Shown: positions 21,589 to 33,879 of the stretch, in pieces | Layout: each line of letters begins with the position of its first letter | Numbering within the stretch: the first letter of the stretch is position 1 | NCBI GenBank assembly: GCA_024180945.1 | Contig: JAKSGN010000002.1 | Location: forward strand, 2,170,001-2,234,000 | Direction of reading: 5' to 3' | Origin: Macrophomina tecta | Lineage: Eukaryota; Ascomycota; Dothideomycetes; Botryosphaeriales; Botryosphaeriaceae | DNA: 64,000 nt | The notes under the pieces: generated by a model | Told to the model about the DNA's origin: nothing | The model's database searches: none | What the model saw: only the letters and a program-made list of their open reading frames with translations | Translations under genes and position numbers: made by a program

Positions 21589-23224
21589 CTACAACCGGGG
21601 AGAAACACGCGCCTCCGCATCGTCATTCGGTCGTGCTTCCGCCACACGCGAACCTGGCGGCAGCTCATCGTCCTCGTCCATACCTGCCACCAACCCCCTC
21701 TCCTCATCCCTCATCTCCTTCCTGTCCGCCGCCTTCCCCTGCTCCTTCCTTACAGCGACGTAGATGGCGCTGCCCAAGATCAGGCTGCTCCCCGCCCAGC
21801 CCCAGGCATCGGGCGTCGTACCGAAGATGAGCTTGTCCCCAGCGAGCGCGAACAGCATCTGACAGTAGACCATGTTGGTCGCACGGCTGCTCTTCTCCTG
21901 CTGCAGGCCGGCGGCCAGGAGGAACTGCATCACGAAGCCGCAGGTGCCGAGGAAGAAGAGTAAGCCCCAGTCGTAGAGGGAGGTAGGGAAGGCGAACGGG
22001 ATGGACGGGATGGACGCCATGGCGATGACGGAGACGAGCGTGCACCATGCCGCGAACCAAGAGACGGAGATTAATGCGTGCGCACGCTTGCCTGAGGGGG
22101 AAATTAGTCCCAGGCGCTTGTTGCCGGCGGGAGGGGGGAACGACATACCGATCCATCGAAGCGTGGTGTAGGCGGTGGCTGCTCCGAGGACTCCGAGCAA
22201 TGCGACTGCGACGGCAAGCGCGCGTTGCTCTGGGGTCACAGTGTTGTAGTCTCCAACGCCGCTGGTCGGGGATGTTGTGCTGCCGTCCGAGGGGTCGGTA
22301 TTGGGTTCTTGGGGGTCGGGTGTGGAGAACAGAGAGGTAGGCCTTGCGATAAGCACCACGCCGATGAGAGAGATCAGGGCGGCTACTTGCTCCATCCGAG
22401 TGAAGGGCTCATTGATAAGGAGGGAACAGGCGAAGCAGGCCAGCGACGGGGCCAAGAAGGTGATGACCGTGGCATCGCTCAGGGGGAGGTATAGCAGGGA
22501 ATAGTACATGCCAAACACACCTTCAAGCGTCTACGTCAGTATCTTTGCCTTGGTAGCAAAGAGCTCACGCACCAAAGAAGCCTCCAAAACCTCGGAGGGC
22601 AAGCAACCAACGGACTTCTTTTTGCCCGAAAGGAGCATGTTCGACTTTCTGCCACCAGACATACAGCAAAGCGAAAGCAAGTGTGATACTCATGCGAGCG
22701 AAGAGCACCTTTGAATGGGTATGTCAGCGGGATCGACCGGGGCGTGAAACTTGGGGGCTAACCTGGAAAGGATGATATCCGTGTCCATTGTTGCCCTCGA
22801 TTTCCAATATCCTGGTACTGACGTTCATGCACACACCGAAGAACTGAGATACGAGAACCAAAGCAAGGCCTTTATTGCGCGACCAATAAGCCTCCAAGCG
22901 ACCTCTCCACGTAGCGGGTCCTTTCTCAGCAGAAGACGAAAGAGCATCTTGCGAAATGGGGTGAGAGAGCAGGAAAGTAGAGCTCCCGCCGGTGTGGACA
23001 GACGGATAATCCTCGAACGAGAGGGCCGAAGGAGCAGGGGATGGAACCCGTAAAGCAGCATTACTGGGGAGCTCTAACGAGCCTGAGTTCAGATTGGCAC
23101 CATAGCCTTTGCCCTCAAGCTTCGGACTGAGAGGATCGTTCGCAGAAGCGAGTGCAGGTGGAGCCTCGCTACTGACCAGGACGGCTTTTCTGGTCCCATC
23201 AGCGTTGCTCGGTAAACTGCCCAT
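21589..23224 (-). CDS. EamA/DMT-superfamily membrane transporter (SLC35G-like)
   Basis: Exons on the minus strand: 23224-22763, 22708-22573, 22520-22149 and 22091-21589, giving 490 aa. About 110 disordered N-terminal residues are followed by ten predicted hydrophobic segments in two EamA-type repeats (first repeat from GLALVLVSQFFGVCMNVSTRILE, second after KRAHALISVSWFAAW). Family motifs include LRGFGGFFGVFGMYYSL, YLPLSDATVITFLAP and the C-terminal QEKSSRATNMVYCQMLFAL. The last intron, 22148-22092, is 57 nt long, in frame and free of stops; splicing it gives RWIGKRAH, as expected in homologues. Likely a plasma-membrane or Golgi small-metabolite carrier; substrate unknown. The four exons keep frame throughout. 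Confidence 0.87.
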
Positions 23225-23633
23225 AGTATCGTTCTGGCTTGATGGCTAACCACGTCGAATATTCTATTCAAAAGCAGTTCCTGGGCGGGCTGGAGAAAGG
23301 AACACAGAGGTGGCTGAACTAAGATGAACGAGAGAGAGCAAAGCCAGCTTCGGCCGCGAACAGGAAGAATCTGGGGAAGAGGCGCAGCGGCACAAGACCA
23401 CGCCGGAATGGCCATCCAGGCTGTCTGGATGCTCGCCGTCACATCCGTAATCGGCCTTTGTCGTGCTTGTGACTGGATGAAGGGAGGGAGCAGCGGCCAA
23501 TCGGAGAGGGAGCGACCGGACTGATGACGCCAAGGCTCAGAGGAAGGCGGCTGAGCCCGGACAGTCCTGCGATCGTGGGGCCGGGAGATCGGCTGTACCT
23601 TCTCTGCGCCCACTTGCGAGGAGTAACGAGGCC
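23225..23633. other. Upstream region of the EamA transporter
   Basis: About 0.4 kb, probable promoter of the transporter and possibly of the divergent small candidate gene at 23634. No frame with recognisable domains. Confidence 0.5.
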
Positions 23634-24161
23634 ATGACCGGTGAAAGAAACGCCATTTTCGAGTGTCCCGCGTGCGGTGGTATGGTGAGTTGACTTGCGG
23701 CGGCGTTTGAGTTTCGCTCCGGATGTGGCACCAGCCTCCGATCTCGGGCCGCTCTTATCTTCACCCTTCTTCCCTGCGAGGCCGGCTGACTCCTCTCATC
23801 CTAATCAACCACACAGGTACTGGCCGACTACGTTGCCTTTACAACTAGAACGTCCATGGTTAAAAGAACAGACTTTGCATTCCACCACACCGCTGCCTTT
23901 TTTCACTTGCGCCGCCGAATGAAGAAGGGTCATAAGCTTGGACACGTGGGCGGTAAAAGGCATCCTCTTGGTGTATATGTTCCACAGAATCAGCATCATT
24001 GCGCCCTCTCCGGCCTCAGATGGACACCGGTGATGATCATAGCGCTGTTCGCCTCAGACTGGTTCAACGCGCCTGGTCACTCGGAGGAAGTGGTCAGAAT
24101 CTTAGCAGGCAACACCAGAGCAAAACTGAGCACAGGTATCATGAGAGGTACAAGACCATGA
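23634..24161 (+). CDS. Candidate small two-exon gene, unknown product
   Basis: Low-confidence model: exon 23634-23684 (17 codons containing FECPACGGM, a CxxC pair), donor GTGAGT, branch-like CTAATC and acceptor CACAG, then exon 23817-24161, giving 131 aa in frame. The second part is basic and His-rich (KKGHKLGHVGGKRHPLG). I recognise no family. It stands head to head with the EamA transporter. Support is only the good splice signals and preserved frame; chance is a real alternative. Confidence 0.25.
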
Positions 24162-24442
24162 ATTACGAGAGCTCTTGTAGCCTGTTCCACGAAAAAATTT
24201 GACTACATGGTCTAGATGCCGCCGTTTTACTGCTCAGCCACGTGTGCCATCGACGAGCACATACTACGGTATCGTACTCCACTGATGTATAAATGCAAAT
24301 CACGTCCCCTGAATCGTGCTCTTCAATAAAAAAAAAAAAAAACCAAAAAGCAGCAATGGGAATGAAACTATCACCGCGAAAAGTCAAACAGGCAAAATCG
24401 GGCGGGATCCTGGCATCCCTCCCGTCGTTCCTACAGCCAAGG

Positions 24443-24709
24443 ATGCCCAACCATGGCCAGAATAAGCAGAACAACGCCCGACCTTTCGCACCCCGCGGGC
24501 TATCGACTCATTCAGACCACAATCAACCTTCCATAAGGCAACGCTACGTGTGCTGCCAATGCCATCCGCCTCTCGCAAACCCCACTGTTTTTGATGATTT
24601 CGGTTATTGCCGGCAGCACGGCCACTCCCGCTGCGAACATTGCCGAAAGTTACACCACCTGTGGCCGCTTTGGAATTTCACTCCGGGTGCTCCGGGTCTC
24701 GGCCCATGA
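24443..24709 (+). CDS. Candidate small Cys/His-rich protein
   Basis: An 88-codon frame from the Met at 24443. The middle reads YVCCQCHPPLANPTVFDDFG, followed at once by YCRQHGHSRCEHCRKL, a spacing (CxxC ... C-x2-H-x2-RC-x2-C type) that recalls small zinc-ribbon-like proteins common in filamentous fungi. The frame is open upstream to 24293, so the true start, or an upstream exon, is uncertain. No family name can be given; a chance frame is possible. Confidence 0.35.
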   Translation: MPNHGQNKQNNARPFAPRGLSTHSDHNQPSIRQRYVCCQCHPPLANPTVFDDFGYCRQHGHSRCEHCRKLHHLWPLWNFTPGAPGLGP

Positions 24710-26958
24710 GAATGCAACGCAAACCCTTAGGCCCTACCGAAAGCACGAGCTTCCATTTTACGGCTCCTTTGCTCGAAGCGCTTATTCCTCGTTCTGGAGG
24801 TGTCTTATCTCGAACATCACGCATAATGTTGCATGTCTTGCTTTGAACATGTTGGCTTCGCTTTTGTGATCTTCCTATTTCCTTTTCGGTCCTCTCCACT
24901 CTTCCATAAATACCCATCTTGTTGCATTAGAAGTCTGTAGCACGATCAACACGACCTATTGACCATCGATTACGAACGTTTGATGAACTCCATCTTGTGA
25001 GCAACTCCCACGTCAGTCCATTCACCTCTTACTCAGATTCACCGTGATGACGGAAATCCTGCCCATTGTTAACACTCCTCCAACCACTCACATCCGCCGC
25101 AGCTGGGCCGCAACATTCTGCCTCACACACTGCGTCACAGACAGCCACGATTCTCATCATTTCTGTCAGTCACCCATTCCTCAGGCCGGATGTGCCTCCG
25201 TGCCTGTCGATCTTCTTTCCAGAACCATCGCGGATCTCCGAGAACGTCGTACCAAGCAAAGTCTCGTCTCTGTGCAGAGCCGCTTCGTGCAAGTCAAGGG
25301 CCCCCGACGGTTGTACGAGGTTGGCTACCAGAGTCATGCAACCGCACAGCCATCAACCGCCACACAAACGCGCAACCCGTGAAACAATCCTCCGAACTTG
25401 GCCGTTGTCAGACGTCCTGCAGACAAGCATACGGCCGAATGACTGCTGCATCGCACTTGCTTATCCTTTGGGGTCACCATTTAATGCGGCTTATCTGTTT
25501 TTGTGCTGTAAGCTGAGATGTTCTTGCTGCCTTCGTGGCGTGACCTTGCGACGCACAGGGCTGGCAGGCGAATTGTGAGAGGTGGTCTTGGTTGGAGGTT
25601 GGGGGAGGGGATTGAAAACCAACGGTGAACGTTGATCTGACATAGGTTAGAAAATTCGAAAGCGCAAGGAAGACAACAATTTCACAGGAATAAACGCCGC
25701 GAAATCTTTTGAGACGTCGTTCCGGTCATCTTACTGCATTCTTACCGCGCTTTCCTCGACTGTAGCAGCGCTCTTTCATTAGGTCTCTTGGGCATTGGGA
25801 GACTGTATGGACATCTCGGATATTGCGCAAGTAGGCACATCTCAAAGCAACTTTGTGTAAGCAAGACAGTCTTTATGCACACTTCGCCTACCGGTCACCT
25901 TCCTCCAGCTGCGCCACTGATTGCGCCACTGGGATTCGGCATGCTAAAATAGATACCCATGAGTAGCATAGCAGGCGTCTAGACATGAATGTCATCAGTT
26001 TTCTTGGTCTCCTATCTTGCATTGTCTGCTGCAACTCGCCATATGTGATGATTAATTGTCAACGCTACCACCGAAGCTACCGGGCTGAAGGCCTTTCTTT
26101 TCGCGCTACGGGAGCTCAGACTGCCGTCGATCTGAGCCCGGATGGGAGGTGGGTAGAAATCCATGGCCAATAGGTATGAGGTGGCATGCGTAAATACTTT
26201 GGCATATCATTGGACCGGATGACACTGGACAAAAATACCCACTTTCCGCCAATGCCTAGTGACAAGGCACGACACATGACGTCGCGCATACGTTGCTATC
26301 TTTCAACGCTCATTTATTCCTCCCGAGCGATGCGGCTACCACCCAAACACGTAGGCAGGGCAATGAAAGTCATGCAAGGGACGAAAGAATAGCGAAGCCG
26401 GAATACGTAACTTTTACTTGCCGGGTAAACGTGCCAGCCAGTATGGTGGATCGACCGAGCTCGTCTACGCGGAGCCGGACTTCATACCGTCTCCGCCGCC
26501 ACGCCGTCCCCTGCTTTCGCTTCTCCCGTGCCGATCTGGCCCACCAGATTTCTTTGCCCTCGCTTACAGTGTTTCGCTTTTCAATACGTTCTTTGCCGTT
26601 TTTTCTCTCCCCCACCCCCTGTTTTTCTTTCTTTTTTTTTTGAACGCACAGAGACCACATGTCGATTGAGAAAAACTATTTTGCTCCCTGCCTGCGACTT
26701 GGTCGGATATTGGTCTGGAAGCCTACCCTCACATGTATGTGTGTGTGACTTTTGCAGCATCCATCGGGGAGCAACTTCCCACATAGAAAGACTGGTGGCG
26801 TCTGTGGCCGGAAATTGCTTCAAAACCGCATGGATACTCGAGACTCTGTTCAGACGTGACGTAGGGTGCTATGTAGACGGTTTTGCCGGATTGACACGTC
26901 TAACGGAGAGGCGTCTTCATGTATACTTCTGGTCATCACTTATATTCTGTACCTGGTT
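24710..26958. other. Gene-poor intergenic stretch
   Basis: About 2.2 kb downstream of the NirA-like gene. Frames of up to 170 codons exist (for example 25066-25578 on the plus strand) but show biased composition and no domain or splice pattern that I trust. I see nothing functional. Confidence 0.5.
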
Positions 26959-29571
26959 TCAGTTTCCTCGGTTGGCGTTGTACCACTGGTCTCGCATCAT
27001 CCCCGCGTATTCCCCAGGGACATTCCCCAAATCACTTCCACTCATTTGCGGCTTGCTTGTCTCCGCCTGATCGCGTATTCCATATTGCGGCTGAGGCCCA
27101 TCGCTATACATATACGGTCGATGGCCATCATTCGCTGCATAGAATGCCGGATCCAGCGGCTGATACCTCTCACACTCGGGAGCTCGAATGAATCCCGCTC
27201 TCTGCAGCCGCTCATAGTCGTGTGCCGCGAGCATATCTGACAATCCAAGCATCCCAGCCGTCAAAGCTGCCACAGGCGCCTGAGGGTGATGAAAGTCGTG
27301 GACAGGCGCCCAATGGAAGGAGCTTGATTCCGGATGGGATATATGGGCGGGATATGATGCCGGGAAAGATGGACCTCCCATGGTAGCAGCCTCATGCACC
27401 ATGCTTGAAGCAGGGTATGGATGATTCAAGCTAGCACTTGGTGCCTCCGTTCCGATCAAGTCAGGAGCTGTAATTGATGGCCGGTACTCGGCCAGGTTCA
27501 TGCCGCCCTTTGAAGGAAGTTCCAAGGACGATGCACTCGATTCTCTGTCCTCGGTAATTATCTCTGGAATCGATAGCTTGTCCAAAGCCCATGCTACCAC
27601 TTGTGCTGCTTCTGAAGGAAGGCTCTTCTTCTGTTTTTCTGCGTGCTCCTGGATTATTGTAATGTTTTCCAACCCTATTGGGTGATTGTCGGCCAAGACC
27701 TTGAAGTCTTCCATTCCCTGGACCACGATTTCGGCTGATTCAGCATCTGGCAGACCATGCAGATGTGTCATGCACGTCCACATGAGAATGTGAACCATCA
27801 TAAGAGCGGACCTCCGTAGTGTATAGTTTCGGCGATATATTCTGAGCAATTCCGAGACAGATCTTGCGGCTTGTTTGCAGATATCCTTGGGGCGAATGTC
27901 GCTCTTGGTGAAGCGGATGTTGAATAAGATGCCGAAAAGCTGAAAAACGCAATTATGGTAGGTCATACTTGGTAGAAGTTAGCCCCAAAAGGTGTCATTC
28001 AAGGGAAGCTGACTTACTGTAGCATCAACACATGGGCTGGTGTTGAATCTTCATCCACCATTCGCATCTCCCAAGGAAGCTCTTTGAACCAGGCCTGGTA
28101 ACGATAGTAGAAGTCGAGTACTTTATCAGCGTTGATGTGACCATTCGGAGCATAGTACATGAAGAGCATGTCAGATATGATCTTGGAAAGACTCGAAAAG
28201 TGGTATAGGAATTCAGTCAGTGGTAAGCGGGAATCCAAGGGCTTAGTTGTAATATTGTCATCCACGTATGGCTTCCAGATCGAAGAGTCAGACAACGTTC
28301 TGAGGGCAGTTTCGTCGACGCAAATGGCGGAGTTGGGAAGCGTTGGTATCCTTCCAGCACATAAAGCCCAGGCCCTTTTCAGAATGCGTGAGCGCAGTAT
28401 TAGCCATGCGGGGTAGGAATAGCGTACAAGTCTACGGTGAAGCAACCCCAAAAGGTTAGTTCGCGCTGTTGGAGTTCCTCAGCGGTAAGTTTGGCTTTCT
28501 CGTGCAGAGGAAGTTTGAGATGGAGGCCCATCTCAATAGCCATTGTCATGCATCGCCTGATATATCCATATCCTGCTCTGTCGCGCCCCATGGAGATCTC
28601 TCTCATGCTCATGATGGCAAGTGCTTGTGGGGTGGTGATGGACGGAGTCCCCGTGTACTCGGCATCATCCAAGAGTCTCTTCGCTTCGGCCCAAAAGAGT
28701 TCTCCGGCTGTGCGTGCATCTGCGGGATTTGTTCGAGCGTTCGGTCGATCGGAGAAATGACAGGCGAAGGCGAGGATGGCGTTGACCAGGAGAGGGCTAC
28801 AGTGGTCGCAGTCACCGCGTTCGAAGGACTGGTAGAAAAGGTCTTTGGATCCGAGCGGGTGAAAAGCATGATTCCATGAGAAGTAGAGGCTGATCAAGTG
28901 GCGGACTAACTCGCCGTCAGACGTCACGGAGGACCAGCTGCTGTCATCGTAGGGGCGTGTCTGGACCGGGCTTCGGCGACCGGTCTGGGGGATGCGAGAT
29001 CGAAAATGTAACCCGGACGACTTCCCATATGCCATGCGACCACCGGGGAGTGAAAAAGACTGCTCAGTCAGTGTAGAAGCATCTGGTAGCCGCGGCTCAA
29101 GGGGGAGTGGAGTAACATGAACGGTCTGCAAAGACTTTGCCAACGCATCGATGTCTTTGCAACCCTGTATCCTTTGGATTAGGTCAGCAGCTTGATTCTC
29201 CGGTAATGTCTTCAGTGAAGCAGCGAGCACGCTGAGGGCCTCGGATGAGGGCTGGGCGGTGGACTCCACGTCAACATCGTTCTCGAGGGTTCGCTTCCGG
29301 CTCGCAGACGAAGCTTCAGCACTCTCATAGTTGCATTCGGTCTTGTAGACGGCAAGACAAGACGAGCAGGCGGGAAGTATGCCATCGCATTTGCTCTTGC
29401 GCTTTCTGCAGGGCACGCACTGGATATGGTCAAGCCTCAAGCTTATGCAAGGCTCCGGGAGGGATTTCTTACGGCGGTTTGAACACACTTCCTCTTCTTC
29501 TCCTTGGCTGGCTCACGTTCGTGGCGTTGATCATCTCCGCGGACAGCCTTTGGCGCCAGCGTTCTGACCAT
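26959..29571 (-). CDS. NirA-like Zn2Cys6 transcription factor
   Basis: Exons 29571-29473, 29419-28428, 28374-28018 and 27967-26959 splice to 818 aa. A basic N-terminus (KEKKRKCVQTA) leads into a canonical zinc cluster, CVPCRKRKSKCDG ... C-SS-C ... C, with C-x2-C-x6-C-x6-C-x2-C-x7-C spacing; the first intron falls just before the cluster. The middle homology domain shows YFSWNHAFHPLGSKDLFY, RAGYGYIRRCMTMAIEMGLHL, LTFWGCFTVDLAWALCAGR (residues joined across the second intron) and LHMTYHNCVFQLF. This is the layout of the Aspergillus NirA nitrate regulator and its many paralogues; nitrate control is not implied, because no nitrate gene is nearby. The C-terminal 200 residues are disordered, rich in Pro, Ser, His and Tyr, and may be the activation region. 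Confidence 0.9.
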
Positions 29572-30545
29572 AGCGATGGGTGGGGCCAATGGCTGGCTGT
29601 GCGAGAAACAAGGAGTCGGGTACAGGCAGGAGGAGACTCGGGGGAGAACGCAGCGCAGCACAGCGCAGTGCAGGGAGCGGAGAGGGCAGTGCGGGCGAGC
29701 CGGGAGAAAGACGACGGGGGCGTGGGTGCGCGGGGGGTCAGGTCTGCCTGGGAAGCGTCACTTATGGGCGTCACTTTTTGACATCAAGGGAGGGTTTGAC
29801 GGCAGGACTCCGTAGCCTGAAGCTTGCACTGCAGACCCGACGCCCAACCACCGCTCTGCCGCTGTCCGCTGTGTCCGTAGGCGCTGCGGGAACTAGTGGC
29901 CGCACGCCCGGGGTGTTTAGTGGCGTCCGCGCTCAAGGCCAGGCCAGATCTGAAGGTGGTGGCGACGCTGCCACAACAAACCGTGGCCGCCTGACCAAAG
30001 GTCCATCTGACGAGCTGCTCCAGTTGGCGTATGGCGCTGACTGTCTGTCTTTACCTACTCGAATGCGGTTGGCTTCCCTGCGGCCCGAATGGTTCAACGC
30101 GCGACAGGGTCAAGTGGGTATGAGGTGCGCATTAATAGTGTAGGCGGTAGCGCCAAGTCTGCGGAGAGAAAGGCTGGATCATCTGAATCTGCCATCGGAG
30201 CATCCCGCGGCTTGCCGTGCCCGGTAACGAAAACTTGTGCTGTTTTATGTAACTTTTGCATGACCTTGCCCCTTTCTTGGCACCTGTCATCCTTATTCCC
30301 GGCACCAGTCATCTCTACCAATCGCTGCTCATGATATTCCGCCTTGCCAGAAACAGCAGCAACGAGATCGGTGTCAGGACTGTTGCAGCGGTGAGCGCAA
30401 AAATGCGCGGGGAGTCGGAGCATCCGTCCGGATACGAGTATACAGGAAACCGATTACATTGGGGTCCAGGCAAACGCTTTCACTTCTCATGATTGCAATA
30501 TTTTTGAGACTGACCTCGTAGTGCCACTATCCAACCATCTACCAT
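29572..30545. other. Intergenic upstream of the NirA-like gene
   Basis: About 1 kb between two minus-strand genes: promoter of the NirA-like factor and 3' flank of chorismate synthase. It includes a CAGCGCAG-like imperfect repeat near 29650-29680. No gene seen. Confidence 0.55.
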
Positions 30546-31891
30546 CTACCGGTCCTCCTCGATTTTTGACCCTTCTCCGTTGGCCTGCGCTCCACCACCC
30601 GTCACTGGAATGGTTTGTTTGAGGGGGGGCAGTAGGCTGCGGGCTGTTTGCCGTGCCTGCTGAGCTAGAACAGCGTCCATGAGTACCAGAGCTGCCATTG
30701 ACTCGACAATGGGCACTGCACGCGGAACCACGCAGGGGTCGTGTCTACCCTTAGCCTCGAGCACTCCGTCCTCCTCGCCGTACGTCACAGTCTGCTGCGC
30801 CTGTCCAATCGTTGCTGGCGGCTTGAAGCCGACGTTGAAGTAGATGTGCGCTCCATTAGTGATACCGCCTTGGATTCCGCCTGAGTTGTTGGTCTTAGTC
30901 GTCAGCCTAGGCCGTCCTTCTGCTGCCGGTGCCTTGATGAAGGGGTCATTGTGAATTGAGCCCGGCACTTGGCAACCGCCAAAACCTGAGCCAATCTCGA
31001 AGCCCTTCGTGGCCGGGATACTGAGCATGGCGTGCGCAAGCATTGCCTCAAGCTTGTCGAAGCAAGGCTCACCGAGACCAGATGGCACATTACGGATCAC
31101 ACAGCTCACAGTGCCCCCAATGCTATCTTCCCGGTCCCTGTAATTCTCCACAACACGCTTCATCCTCTCGGTAGCACCTTCGTCGGGGCAGCGCACGGGA
31201 AGGAAGGAGTCGACGGTCTCGCGGTCGATCTCATCGATCAACTTGAGGAAAGCGGGGTTTGTCGAAGCGGTGGGATGCTCGGGGGTGGGCGGGAACAAAA
31301 ACTCGTTGCCAATGGAGGCGGTGAAAGCAACAATCTCAACACCGTACGCCTGGCGCAAGTACTTCTCGGCGATCGCTCCGGCGGCAACACGGCCTGGCAC
31401 GGGTGTCAGAAGATGAGGGTCGCTCATACGCATGCACTGCCTTACCGATGGTCTCTCGTGCACTGCTCCGGCCACCGCCACTGCTTGCTTTGACGCCATA
31501 TTTCTCCAGGTATGTCCAATCGGCGTGGCTCGGACGCGGGTAGAGGTCCATGGTGCTGTTGCCGTAATCCTTCGGCCTCTGGTTCTCGTTCATGACCCGC
31601 ATGCCAATGGGCGTTCCCAGCGTGACGCCAAACTCGGTGCCGGATTGGATTTCCACACGATCCTTCTCGTTGCGAGGGGTGGTGATTGCGCTCTGGCCCG
31701 GCCGACGGCGGGTCATCTGGGGCTGGATGTCGGCCTCGGTGAGCTGCATGCCCGGAGGGCAGCCGTCGACAATGCAACCGACGGAGAGGCAGTGTGACTC
31801 GCCATAGCTGCGCGCAAGGTCAACTTTGCGGGGCAAAGGGCTGGGACAACACGTACGTGGTAACGCGGAAGTGCGTTCCAAAAGTAGACAT
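30546..31891 (-). CDS. aro2: Chorismate synthase
   Basis: Catalyses the last step of the shikimate pathway: EPSP loses phosphate to give chorismate, with reduced FMN as cofactor. Exons 31891-31857, 31807-31446 and 31393-30546 give 414 aa, the usual length. The signatures are complete: [18 protein letters not shown] at the start (joined across the first intron), [27 protein letters not shown] (joined across the second intron), [16 protein letters not shown] and [15 protein letters not shown]. The fungal enzyme is bifunctional, carrying its own flavin reductase activity. The start is fixed by the conserved N-terminal MSTFGT. It lies about 640 bp downstream, on the same strand, of the conserved membrane protein gene. 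A tiny inverted-repeat element sits in its upstream spacer. Confidence 0.97.
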
Positions 31892-32358
31892 GGTGTCGAA
31901 GAGGCGATGTTGTGCGGGAGGATCACAGCCAGCGAGGGATTGCTGGGGGAGGATAACAATGACGGGCTGCGGTGTGACTGGAAAAGTCGTCCGATCGTCG
32001 GCGCAAAAGATGGCGGATGGCCGAGACCGTACGACGTCAGGCACCGCAGTGATAGGGCTGAGGCCCTGCGCCTGCAGCATCCCGTCGCCCCTCCTCGGCC
32101 TTGACGATCCGCTGCCGCTGCCGCTCCATGCCTCTCAGCTCTTAGCTCAAGCTGTTGCTAAGCGTCTAGAGATGATCGTACGCGCGTATATAATGTCTGA
32201 CGATAAGCCTGGGAAATACTATTCTCAGATCGTAGTGAAGCGAGCCTCTTCCATTGCGCTTGAAAATGGCCGGTCCACTGCAACCGAATCGAGCAATCTC
32301 CGATCGAACGTCTCCGCCACAGCGGCTGGAAAAAAATGACAACTTAGTCCATGTGCAG

Positions 32359-32427
32359 TTGATGCAGTCGTCCGGTCGTGGATTCCATTGGGCTGCGAGG
32401 CTTTTACATCCGGACAGCTGCTTGAAC
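32359..32427. repeat. Mini inverted-repeat element, copy 1 (chorismate synthase upstream)
   Basis: About 69 bp. The left arm reads GATGCAGTCGTCCGG and the right arm, on the opposite strand, CAAGCAGCTGTCCGG. They flank about 30 bp of unrelated centre and match the arms of four other elements in the window. No coding capacity. It lies in the spacer between chorismate synthase and the membrane protein gene. Confidence 0.75.
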
Positions 32428-32533
32428 TTCACACGATCTGACCCAGTCACGCCCTGAATAGTACCTCCGCATCTTCGCGAATGATCCAACGAAAGCATCG
32501 AGTTGATACTATTTCCAACCTGCCACCCAAATC

Positions 32534-33656
32534 TCACGCGACCATACCTCGCCGTACCGTCTCCATGACTCTGACTACGTTGTCAGCCATACCCCCAGCC
32601 TGAGTCTCAATCATCTCGACGTTGACTCTTTCCAAGGCATTTTGCATACTATCCACCACTTCCCTCTCCTCAAAAATTTCGCCCATGACCTGACCCTCAT
32701 CTACCCAGTAGGATGCACTGCGTTCGCGCAAACCCTTGTCCCGCGCGACTGTGTTTTTCATGGCTCCCAGCATACTCAGCTTGCCCCTCAGGCCCTCAAC
32801 AATGCGTGTATTCTCTTCGATGCGTTCCGAAATCGTCGGTGGAATGACCAGCCACCGATTTGTCGAAGTCAAATACATGGCATACCCAAGAAGGCCGTCA
32901 ACAAGCGCAATTCCGACATAGCGCAAAGTCCGCATACGCCAAAAGAATGGTTCCACATCATTTAGGCGCAATGCCGTTGCGTTTTGCTTGTGATTGTATG
33001 TCCCTACTGTCCACACCTCCAGAGCGGCAAGACCAACTCCGGCAAGGGTAGCCCATGTCCTCCAACGCGCTCCTTCTGGCCCAGAGAGTAAGGGTGAGGT
33101 GACAAGCCCGAGCACTAACAGGTGTAGCAGGTGAGGAGCCATGATAGAAGGGAGCGCATAATAGAAGTAGCTCGATGGCTCGTCGACGGAGCAGAAGGGA
33201 CAGTCGGCAAGAGCCGAGGGGCCATAAACCAGGTACAATAATCTGGATTCCAAGTTGACGAACTTGAGTTTCAGTGCTTCGTCGACGGGGCTAAGCGGGC
33301 GAAGCTTTCCAAGCCGGACAAAGAGGGTGTCGGTGGGAATCTGCAAACGAGACGACGTTGCCTGGAAGACGTTCTCGGGAGCGAAGTACGGAAGGGAGAA
33401 GATGAAGGTGAGGATGGCAAAGGCGTAGAGCAGGTTGAGCGAGTTCGCGACAGCCGCTGGCATGGGGCGAACGGCGCCATGAGGGTTGCGCGAAGAGGCA
33501 CGAATAGATCTGTACAACTGGATGGCCTTTGGCAAGAGCATCGGGCCAAAGAAGATCAACAGGGACTTGAGCCTACAAAAAAAAAATGGACCGTGAGCGG
33601 AGAGACGAGGGCGCCAAGATAGCGGAAACATACCCTGACAGCGTGATTGCGACCAT
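32534..33656 (-). CDS. Conserved fungal multi-pass membrane protein, function unknown
   Basis: Exons 33656-33634 (seven codons and two bases) and 33572-32534 give 353 aa; the acceptor follows a poly-T tract. The N-terminus reads MVAITLSG then LKSLLIFFGPMLLPKAI, and about five further hydrophobic segments follow (LLYAFAILTFIFSLPYFAP; a stretch near SIMAPHLLHLLVLGLV; and others). A C-terminal soluble part has coiled-coil-like heptads (ISERIEENTRIVEGLRGKLSML). It looks like a conserved Pezizomycotina membrane family of unknown role. It is divergent from TAF13, with only 223 bp between the starts. Confidence 0.8.
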
Positions 33657-33879
33657 GGCGGGATGTGGACCAGCTAGGCCATGGATGAGAGGAAGAGTTG
33701 AGGCGTGTGAGCTCCGGCCTGAAGCTCCACGTCGCAGCCAGCCCGGCAACCACTTGCTTGGTGTCACCAGCCACACGCACAGACCCTACCGCCGAGGCTC
33801 CGATATCAGTTGCGTACCCGTCCACTGCATCTCCACTCCGCGCGGCACCGTCAATCCACCTCGATCTTCGCCGCCCACC

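Noticed and set aside
30414..30440. CATCCGTCCGGATAC as another element arm
   Set aside because: It lacks the GCARTC part and an inverted partner; most likely a chance short palindrome.
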